NCBI GenBank assembly: GCA_030604735.1
Contig: JAUVVG010000002.1
Coordinates: 62,001 to 126,000, forward strand
DNA length: 64,000 nucleotides
Source: Azoarcus sp.
GTDB lineage: Bacteria; Pseudomonadota; Gammaproteobacteria; Burkholderiales; Rhodocyclaceae
Direction: 5' to 3'
Shown here: piece by piece, positions 57,097 through 64,000 of the stretch
Numbering within the stretch: position 1 is the stretch's first letter
Layout of the letters: each line of letters opens with the position of its first letter
Position numbers and translations under genes: made by a program
Notes under the pieces: model-generated
What the model saw: only the letters and a program-made list of their open reading frames with translations
Told to the model about the DNA's origin: nothing
Databases searched by the model: none

Positions 57097-58245
57097 TTAG
57101 CTTTGAAGACTGTCTGCGAATCCCAGCGCGCCAAGCAGCGCCGTATTGATCTTCTCGTGCGTCAGCTGCAACTCGGTGGCCTGCTTCAGCAGCGCGGTAG
57201 GGTCGAAACTTTCGCTGGCCTTGGCGAGCTTGAGGAAGGGGGCGAACTCCCCTTCTTCATGGAGCAAGGCGTCGGTCACGCTGTCCGGGAGGTGCATCTC
57301 GTCCAGCACGCTCTGCATCGAGGTGCCGAGCAGGACCGGCAGCAGGGAGAACGCGCCGGTGATGAACAGGTTGTCGAGTTCGGACTTGTCGAAGAAACCC
57401 GCCCCGATCTCCTCCATGAAGCGGCCGCGGGCGATCGAGGTCTGCATCATTGCCTGGGCGCCTGGATCGCGGGTGGCGGTCACCAGCAGCAGCGACAGCC
57501 ATTTGTTCAGGTTCGAATAGCCGAGAATGGTGACCGCGTGACGGAAGGACTGGATCTCGCACATCAGGCCGAAACCGGCCGAGTTGATGTAGCGCAGCAG
57601 CTTGTAGGAGATTGCTACATCCTGTTTGAGCAGGGCCTCGATCTCCTTGATGTCGGCATTGTTGCGGACCAGATTGAGCAGCCGGACGATCTGGGCGTGA
57701 CCGGGCGTCAGTGCTTTCGGCGGCGGGTTGCCGTGCAGGAAGAACCATCCCGATGCGCCGTCGTAACCATTGCGCACCGCGCCCTGGAAGGTGTCGATAT
57801 CGGGCAGGCCCCAGGCCAGCGCGATGCCGGGCGAGCCGGCCGGCGTCGGGTGCTTGCGCGCGTCCATCAGCACGAAGCGCCAGTCGGCGTCCAGCGGCAT
57901 CTCGATGCCGGGCGAAAACCAGCTCAGGCAGGTGCTGATGTCGGCGTCCCGCAACTGGGGCAGTAGCTGGCGGGTCTTGGCGTGAGCCAGCGCCTGCGCC
58001 GGAATCTCGATCATCGTGTTGGGTGCGATCTGCCAGTTCAACAGGTCGGGCGTCGGCACGAGCCTGGCGAGCGAGACGAACACCGTGTGACGGGAAGGCC
58101 AGACGTCCTGTAGATCGTTGAGTGTCTCGACCACCGATTCGATGCTGGGGCCATGTGCGATCAGCCGGTTGGCGGTGATCGCCCGCTTCTTGTTGACGAC
58201 CGGTTCGCGGGTGAGAATCGTGGTGTGGTTCATGATCAGCGTCAC
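57097..58245 (-). CDS. HDOD-domain protein with degenerate EAL (YuxH-like)
   Basis: 382 aa; N-terminal EAL-like fold lacking the EAL motif (GYDGASGWFFLHGNP); C-terminal HDOD (LLRYINSAGFGLMCEIQSFRHAVTILGYSNLNKWL). Confidence 0.85.
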   Translation of the reverse strand: MTLIMNHTTILTREPVVNKKRAITANRLIAHGPSIESVVETLNDLQDVWPSRHTVFVSLARLVPTPDLLNWQIAPNTMIEIPAQALAHAKTRQLLPQLRDADISTCLSWFSPGIEMPLDADWRFVLMDARKHPTPAGSPGIALAWGLPDIDTFQGAVRNGYDGASGWFFLHGNPPPKALTPGHAQIVRLLNLVRNNADIKEIEALLKQDVAISYKLLRYINSAGFGLMCEIQSFRHAVTILGYSNLNKWLSLLLVTATRDPGAQAMMQTSIARGRFMEEIGAGFFDKSELDNLFITGAFSLLPVLLGTSMQSVLDEMHLPDSVTDALLHEEGEFAPFLKLAKASESFDPTALLKQATELQLTHEKINTALLGALGFADSLQS

Positions 58246-58251
58246 CGCCTG

Positions 58252-59271
58252 TCAGGGAGAGGTCGCAAACGTGAAAGCGTCGGCGAAGAATGCGTCTTCA
58301 TCCAGCCTGCACCGGCTGACCAGGTCGCTGCGGGCTGCGGCTATCATGCCTGGCGCGCCGCAGGCATAGACCTCATGGCCCGACAGGTCGGGCAGGTCCG
58401 CGATCACCGCCTGGTGGACCAGACCGGTCCGCCCCGACCATTGGTCCGTTGCGACGGCATCGGACAGGACCGGGATGTAGCGAAAGCCGGGCAGGGCGTC
58501 TTCCCAGGAACGCGCCAGCGCGTCCATGTAGAGCCCTTCGCGATTGCGCGAACCCCAGTACAGGCGGATCGGTCGTTCGCAGCCGGTCTCGATCGCATGC
58601 TCGACGATGCTCTTGATCGGTGCGAAGCCGGTGCCGCCGGCGACCAGTACGATAGGACTCGCGGTGTCTTCCCTGAGGAAGAAGCTGCCGAGCGGACCCT
58701 CGATGCGAAGGATGTCGCGCACCTTCATCGTATCGAAAACGTGGGCGGTGAAGCGTCCGCCGTCCACCCGCCTGACATGAAACTCGAGGTGGTCGGCGCG
58801 GTGGGGCGGATTGGCGATCGAGAAGCTGCGCCGGGCGCCATCGGCCAACAGAAAATCGACATACTGACCGGCGCGGAAACGGAACGGCTCGCTGGCCGGC
58901 AGCTTGACCGACACCACCATCACGTCAGAGGCGGCCAATTCGAGCGACTGGACCCGGCACGGCATCTTCTTGCTCGGGATATCTCCGACCCGCGCCAGCG
59001 TGCGCACGTTCAACACCAGATCGGACTTCGGCCTGGCCTGGCACAGCAGTGCGTAGCCTTCGGTGCGCTCGGCATCGCTGAGCCCGGCGCCGGAAGTCTT
59101 CCCTTGGTCGAACTCGCCACTGATCACCCTGGCCTTGCAGGTTCCGCACGCTCCGTCACGGCAACCATAGGGCAGCAGCAAGCCGGCCGACAACGCGGCC
59201 TCGAGCACGGTTTGATCGGAAGAAGCCTCGAAGTGCTGGGCGCCGGGTTCGGTCGAAATCTGGAACTGCAT
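58252..59271 (-). CDS. 2Fe-2S/FAD-NAD(P) oxidoreductase (CDP-6-deoxy-delta-3,4-glucoseen reductase-like)
   Basis: MQFQISTEPGAQHFEASSDQTVLEAALSAGLLLPYGCRDGACGTCKA; FRAGQYVDFLLADGARRSFSIAN; VLVAGGTGFAPIKSIVEH. Confidence 0.92.
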   Translation of the reverse strand: MQFQISTEPGAQHFEASSDQTVLEAALSAGLLLPYGCRDGACGTCKARVISGEFDQGKTSGAGLSDAERTEGYALLCQARPKSDLVLNVRTLARVGDIPSKKMPCRVQSLELAASDVMVVSVKLPASEPFRFRAGQYVDFLLADGARRSFSIANPPHRADHLEFHVRRVDGGRFTAHVFDTMKVRDILRIEGPLGSFFLREDTASPIVLVAGGTGFAPIKSIVEHAIETGCERPIRLYWGSRNREGLYMDALARSWEDALPGFRYIPVLSDAVATDQWSGRTGLVHQAVIADLPDLSGHEVYACGAPGMIAAARSDLVSRCRLDEDAFFADAFTFATSP

Positions 59272-59293
59272 CGGTCGTGAGATAATCCGTCGA

Positions 59294-60199
59294 ATGAAAA
59301 ATGTCTTGATCGTCGGCAGCGGAGACGTCGCCTGCCGTGCCATCCCCTGGCTTGCAAAGCGTTTCCGGGTCTATGCCCTGACGCGTCGCCCGGAGGACAT
59401 GGCCGCACTCAGGGCGATCGGTGCCGTTCCGCTGCTGGCCGATCTCGATGATCGCAAGAGCCTGAGGCGAGTGGCCGGCATAGCGCAGACCGTGCTTCAT
59501 TTCGCGCCGCCCCCCGCAAGCGGTGAGACCGATACCCGAACGGCAAAGTTGCTGGCCGCTCTTGCAAGCCGGCAAAGTCTACCACAGCGCCTCGTATACA
59601 TAAGCACGACAGGGGTTTACGGCGATCGTGGCGGCGCTTGGGTGTCCGAGACGACGCCTTGTCGTCCGGGTACCGGCCGGGCGAAGCGCCGGGTGGATGC
59701 GGAAGCCCGCCTGCGCGCATTCGGTCGGCGACAGGCGTGTGCGGTATCCATTCTGCGTGCGCCGGGGATTTACGCGGCAGACCGCTTGCCGCTCGCCCGG
59801 CTGGAGCGTGGCGACCCGGTGCTGGTGCCCGAGCAGGATGTCCATACCAATCACATCCACGCCGAGGATCTCGCCCGGATGGCCTGTGTCGCTTTATTCA
59901 GGGCGCGAGGCGGCCGGGTCTACAATGCGGTCGATGAAACCGATCTGGCGATGGGCGATTTCTTTGACCTTGCGGCTGACATGTTCGGTCGTCCCCGCCC
60001 GGAGCGGGTCCCGCGCGACATTCTGGCCAGCCGGATTTCGGCCATGGCCTTGTCCTTCATGTCGGAGTCGCGCCGTATCGACGGCGCGCGGGTCCGCAAG
60101 GAGCTGAGGCTACGGCTGTCCTACCCGACCGTGCGCGAAGGCTTTGCCGCCGCGATCGATCAATCCCGTCTTTCACAAGGAGATTCACCTGGATGCTGA
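59294..60199 (+). CDS. NAD(P)-dependent epimerase/dehydratase-like protein (YeeZ-like SDR)
   Basis: MKNVLIVGSGDVACRAIPWLAKRFRVYALTRRPEDM; LVYISTTGVYGDRGGAWVSE; VYNAVDETDLAMGDFFDLAADMF. Confidence 0.88.
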   Translation: MKNVLIVGSGDVACRAIPWLAKRFRVYALTRRPEDMAALRAIGAVPLLADLDDRKSLRRVAGIAQTVLHFAPPPASGETDTRTAKLLAALASRQSLPQRLVYISTTGVYGDRGGAWVSETTPCRPGTGRAKRRVDAEARLRAFGRRQACAVSILRAPGIYAADRLPLARLERGDPVLVPEQDVHTNHIHAEDLARMACVALFRARGGRVYNAVDETDLAMGDFFDLAADMFGRPRPERVPRDILASRISAMALSFMSESRRIDGARVRKELRLRLSYPTVREGFAAAIDQSRLSQGDSPGC

Positions 60200-60603
60200 C
60201 CGTCAAGGCATTGCACATCATTTTCGTCGTCAGCTGGTTCGCCGGCCTGTTCTACCTGCCCCGCATCTTCGTCAACCATGCGATGGTCAAGGACAAGGCG
60301 ACTCAGGACCGGCTGGCGCTGATGGAGCGCAAACTCTATGGTTTCGTGACCCCGATCGGGCTGATCGCGGTGTCACTCGGCCTTTACCTGTGGTTCGGCT
60401 ATGGCTTCGCCGGCGGCTGGCTCCATGTGAAGACGACCCTGGTCGTTTTTCTGATCGCCTACCATCTCTACTGTGGAAAGCTGATGCGCGACTTCGCCGC
60501 GGGTCGGAATACCCATAGTCATGTCTGGTATCGGGTATTCAACGAGGTCCCGGTGTTGATTCTGCTGGTCGTCGTCTTTCTGACCGTACTCAAACCCTTC
60601 TGA
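60193..60603 (+). CDS. hemJ: HemJ-like protoporphyrinogen oxidase (CopD-like membrane protein)
   Basis: MLTVKALHIIFVVSWFAGLFYLPRIFVNHAM...RKLYGFVTPIGLIAVSLGLYLWF...WLHVKTTLVVFLIAYHLYCGKLM...FNEVPVLILLVVVFLTVLKPF. Confidence 0.92.
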   Translation: MLTVKALHIIFVVSWFAGLFYLPRIFVNHAMVKDKATQDRLALMERKLYGFVTPIGLIAVSLGLYLWFGYGFAGGWLHVKTTLVVFLIAYHLYCGKLMRDFAAGRNTHSHVWYRVFNEVPVLILLVVVFLTVLKPF

Positions 60604-60626
60604 TAACCCGCAGGCAGGTCGACACG

Positions 60627-61778
60627 ATGTCCGAATTCTTTTTCTCCCCCTGTCCTCGCGGTCTCGAGCCGATGCTGGTCGCCGAGCTGGCCGAGCTCGG
60701 CGCCACCGAGGTCGAGCCCACCCACGGCGGTGTCGGTTTCCGCGGCGACTGGGCGACCTGCTACCGGGTCAATCTCGAGAGCCGGATCGCAACCCGGGTA
60801 TTGTGGCGTATCAACCAGGGACGCTACCGGGCCGAGGAGGACATCTACCGGCTGGCCTACGGCGCCACCTGGGCAAAATGGTTCACCGCCGACGACACCA
60901 TCCGGATCTACGTCACCGCGCGCCATTCGCCGCTGCGTAGCCTGGAGTTCGTGACCTTGCGGATCAAGGATGCGGTTTGTGATCACTTCCGGACCGTCTC
61001 CGGCCGTCGTCCCAGTGTCGACACCGCCAACCCGGATGTCCGCATCCATGCCTTCCTGACAAAGGATACCGTTGCGCTCTATCTCGATACTTCTGGCGAG
61101 CCGCTTTACAAGCGGGGCTTCAAGCAGGCGGCGGTCGAGGCCCCGTTGAAGGAGAATCTCGCGGCCGGCATCCTGCGTATCGCGGGCTGGCAGCCGGGCG
61201 AGGCGTTGATCGATCCGATGTGCGGCAGCGGCACTTTCCTGATCGAGGCGGCGCAGATCGCGCTCGATGTCGCTCCGGGGCTGGGGCGGTCCTTCGCGTT
61301 CGAGCGCTTTCGGCATTTCGACCGCACGACCTGGGCTGGATTGCGCAAGGCGGCCGAGGTGCGGCGAAAGCCGGTCCAGTCGCTGAACATCTTCGGCTCG
61401 GACATCGTCGGCGATCAGGTACGACGGGCACGGGTCAATCTCGAGGCGGCGGGTCTGGCCAACTGCGTCACGCTGGATCGGGCCGATTTTCTGGAGCGCG
61501 AACCTCCCGCGGGTGAGGGCGTGATGGTGACCAATCCACCCTATGGGGTGCGCATCGGTGAGGAAGAGGCGCTGGCCGAGCTTTATCCGAAACTGGGCGA
61601 TACGCTGAAGCAGCGCTGGGCGGGCTGGCGGTGCTATTTCCTGACCGCTGACCCGGCCCTGCCCAAGCTGTTCGGGCTCAAGGCGAGCAAACGCACCCCG
61701 CTGTTCAACGGGGCGCTGGAGTGCAGGGTGTTCGAGTACCGGATCTTCGCCGGCAGCCACCGCAAGCCCAAGGCTTGA
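60627..61778 (+). CDS. THUMP-domain class I SAM RNA methyltransferase (RlmL/YcbY-like)
   Basis: FFSPCPRGLEPMLVAELAELGATEVEPTHGGVGFRGDW; LIDPMCGSGTFLIEAAQIA; VTNPPYGVRIGEEEALAELYPKLGDTLKQRWAGWRCYFLTAD. Confidence 0.94.
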   Translation: MSEFFFSPCPRGLEPMLVAELAELGATEVEPTHGGVGFRGDWATCYRVNLESRIATRVLWRINQGRYRAEEDIYRLAYGATWAKWFTADDTIRIYVTARHSPLRSLEFVTLRIKDAVCDHFRTVSGRRPSVDTANPDVRIHAFLTKDTVALYLDTSGEPLYKRGFKQAAVEAPLKENLAAGILRIAGWQPGEALIDPMCGSGTFLIEAAQIALDVAPGLGRSFAFERFRHFDRTTWAGLRKAAEVRRKPVQSLNIFGSDIVGDQVRRARVNLEAAGLANCVTLDRADFLEREPPAGEGVMVTNPPYGVRIGEEEALAELYPKLGDTLKQRWAGWRCYFLTADPALPKLFGLKASKRTPLFNGALECRVFEYRIFAGSHRKPKA

Positions 61779-61898
61779 CTACGGTCTGGCAGCGGCGAGT
61801 GCGGGTCAGGATGAATGGCTGACGAATCGTGATGTGACCCGATTGATCACGCCCCTGGCCGTTATTCGGACTTGCCGGCGAGGGGGCTTCGCAAGCGC

Positions 61899-63032
61899 TC
61901 AGACGATGTCCAGATTCTGGGTGCCGGATACGAAGTCCTTTTCGCCATGGCGGCTGTGGAGCTTGATCTGCAGCCGCAGGTCGTTGATCGAATCGGCGTT
62001 GCGCAGCGCATCCTCGTAGCTGATCAGTTCGTCCTCGTAGAGCTGGAACAGGCTCTGGTCGAAGGTCTGCATGCCGAGTTCGCGGGAGCGCTTCATCACT
62101 TCCTTGATGCCCGGGACTTCGCCCTTGAAGATCAGGTCCGAGATCAGCGGTGAGTTGAGCATCACTTCGATCGCCGGTACCCGCCCCTTGCGTTCCTTGA
62201 GCGGCAGCAGGCGTTGTGAGATCAGCGCGCGCAGGTTCAGCGACAAGTCCATCAGCAACTGTTGCCGGCGCTCCTCCGGGAAGAAGTTGATGATCCGGTC
62301 CAGCGCCTGGTTGGAGCTGTTCGCGTGCAGGGTCGCCAGGCACAGGTGGCCGGTTTCGGCGAACGCGATCGCATAGTCCATGGTTTCGCGATCGCGGATT
62401 TCGCCCATCAAGATGACGTCCGGCGCCTGACGCAAGGTGTTCTTCAGCGCGATCTCCCAGCTGTCGGTGTCGATGCCGAGCTCACGCTGGGTCACGATGC
62501 AGTTCTTGTGCTGGTGAACGTACTCGATCGGGTCTTCGACCGTGATGATGTGGCCGTAGGAGTGTTCGTTGCGGTAATCGACCATTGCCGCCAGCGAGGT
62601 GGTCTTGCCGGTCCCGGTGCCGCCGACGAAGATCACCAGGCCGCGCTTGGTCATCGCGATATCCCGTAGCACTGCGGGAAGTCCGAGCTCGTCGAAGGTC
62701 GGGATCTTCGAGGCGATGGTGCGCAGGACCAGGCCGACCCGTCCCTGCTGGATATGCGCGTTGGACCGGAAGCGACCGATTCCGGCTGGAGAGATCGCGA
62801 AGTTGCATTCCTTGGTCGATTCGAACTCCGCCGCCTGGCGGTCGTTCATGATGGCCCGCGCCAGCTCCGCGGTGTGTTGCGGGCTCAGGATCTGGTTGGA
62901 CTGCGGCACGATACGGCCGTCTATCTTGATCGCGGGCGGAAAGCCTGCGCTGATGAACAGGTCGGATCCGTTTTTCTGCACCATCAGCCTGAGCAGATCG
63001 TGCATGAATTTCAGTGCCTGGTCGCGTTCCAT
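61899..63032 (-). CDS. pilU: Type IV pilus twitching ATPase PilU
   Basis: 377 aa; MERDQALKFMHDLLRLMVQKNGSDLFISAGFPPAIKIDGRI; FVGGTGTGKTTSLAAMVDYRN; AFAETGHLCLATLHANSSNQALDRIINFFPEERR. Confidence 0.95.
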   Translation of the reverse strand: MERDQALKFMHDLLRLMVQKNGSDLFISAGFPPAIKIDGRIVPQSNQILSPQHTAELARAIMNDRQAAEFESTKECNFAISPAGIGRFRSNAHIQQGRVGLVLRTIASKIPTFDELGLPAVLRDIAMTKRGLVIFVGGTGTGKTTSLAAMVDYRNEHSYGHIITVEDPIEYVHQHKNCIVTQRELGIDTDSWEIALKNTLRQAPDVILMGEIRDRETMDYAIAFAETGHLCLATLHANSSNQALDRIINFFPEERRQQLLMDLSLNLRALISQRLLPLKERKGRVPAIEVMLNSPLISDLIFKGEVPGIKEVMKRSRELGMQTFDQSLFQLYEDELISYEDALRNADSINDLRLQIKLHSRHGEKDFVSGTQNLDIV

Positions 63033-63098
63033 TCTTCAATCTCCGGTCGGCGTATGCCTTGTGTGCTCGAGCGATATCCACTCTCTTCGCCGCGGCGC

Positions 63099-64000
63099 TC
63101 AGCTGCCGGCGAAGTTGTCCTTGTTCGCAGCCCGCATTCGCGCTTCGCTCGATGCCACGATGTTGCGCCGGACCAGATCCTGCAGGCACTGGTCCAGGGT
63201 CTGCATGCCCATGCTCTGGCCGGTCTGGATGGCCGAATACATCTGGGCGATCTTGTTCTCGCGGATCAGGTTGCGGATTGCGGGGGTGCCGATCATGATC
63301 TCATGGGCGGCGACCCGTCCTGCACCGTCCTTGGTCTTGAGCAGGGTCTGGGCGATGACGGCGCGCAGCGATTCGGATAGCATCGCGCGGACCATGTCCT
63401 TTTCCTCGGCCGGAAACACGTCGATGATCCGGTCTATGGTTTTTGCCGCGGACGAGGTGTGCAGGGTGCCAAACACCAGGTGGCCGGTTTCGGCGCCGGT
63501 CAGCGCCAGCCGGATCGTTTCGAGGTCGCGCAATTCCCCGACCAGGATGACGTCCGGATCCTCGCGCAGCGCCGAGCGCAAGGCGTTGTTGAACGACAGC
63601 GTGTCGCGATGCACTTCGCGCTGGTTGATCAGGCAGCGCTTGGAGGTATGCACGAATTCGATCGGATCCTCGATCGTCAGCAGGTGGGCATACTGGTTCT
63701 CGTTGATGTAATCGATCATCGCGGCCAGCGTGGTCGATTTGCCCGATCCGGTCGGACCGGTCACCAGCACGATGCCGCGCGGTTGGTCCGAGATTTCCTT
63801 GAAGATCTTGGGCGCGTTCAGTTCTTCCAGCGTCAGCACCTTGGACGGAATCGTCCGGAACACCGCCGCCGCGCCGCGGTTCTGGTTGAACGCATTGACC
63901 CGGAAGCGCGCGAGGTTGGGGATCTCGAACGAGAAGTCGCATTCCAGCACCTCCTCGAACTGCTTGCGCTGCGCGTCGTTCATGATGTCGTACACCATCG
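63099..64000 (-). CDS. pilT: Type IV pilus retraction ATPase PilT (5' end beyond window)
   Basis: VTGPTGSGKSTTLAAMIDYINENQYAHLLTIEDPIEFVH; EDPDVILVGELRDLETIRLALTGAETGHLVFGTLHTSSAAKTIDRIIDVFPAEEK. Confidence 0.96.
   Translation of the reverse strand, partial: MVYDIMNDAQRKQFEEVLECDFSFEIPNLARFRVNAFNQNRGAAAVFRTIPSKVLTLEELNAPKIFKEISDQPRGIVLVTGPTGSGKSTTLAAMIDYINENQYAHLLTIEDPIEFVHTSKRCLINQREVHRDTLSFNNALRSALREDPDVILVGELRDLETIRLALTGAETGHLVFGTLHTSSAAKTIDRIIDVFPAEEKDMVRAMLSESLRAVIAQTLLKTKDGAGRVAAHEIMIGTPAIRNLIRENKIAQMYSAIQTGQSMGMQTLDQCLQDLVRRNIVASSEARMRAANKDNFAGS

Noticed and set aside
1-64000. Prophage, integrase, transposase or tRNA genes
   Set aside because: None recognised in the supplied translations or by reading the intergenic regions; absence is not proven without tRNAscan and HMM searches.

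Overview
64 kb chromosomal window, high-GC, Beta/Gammaproteobacteria-like (6S RNA and gene neighbourhoods look betaproteobacterial; taxonomy is inference). It is densely coding. Main blocks in order: Ser/Thr kinase fragment; ion transporter; TonB-dependent receptor; MacAB plus NodT-type efflux; di-haem cytochrome c peroxidase plus Irr-like Fur regulator; NapC/ethylbenzene-dehydrogenase-domain fusion; tonB-exbBD-bfr-bfd-hemP iron cluster; PBP/porin/GGDEF-EAL trio; malonyl-CoA decarboxylase; NarX/NarL-type pair; lgt, yceH, ilvD; zapA-6S RNA; TauE and LysE transporters; a divergent zinc locus (znuABC against a ZrgA/DUF2796-ABC-FtsX-DUF3299 operon) around a candidate Zur box; a Lap-type biofilm adhesin locus (T1SS, retention-module protein, LapD, LapG, TolC) with an inserted GlcNAc-transferase/methyltransferase fusion; queF; c-di-GMP/HDOD signalling genes; hemJ, rlmL, pilU, pilT (partial). 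The best candidates for something undescribed are: (1) the Skp1-type GlcNAc-transferase/methyltransferase fusion beside a short retention-module protein with a (PPVTE)n linker; (2) an Irr-like regulator next to a peroxidase promoter carrying both an FNR box and an ICE-like palindrome; (3) a His-rich 50-aa membrane ORF, missed by the ORF track, that overlaps the znuC start; (4) the NapC-EBDH multihaem fusion. All calls were made by eye from sequence and ORF translations; no database search was run.
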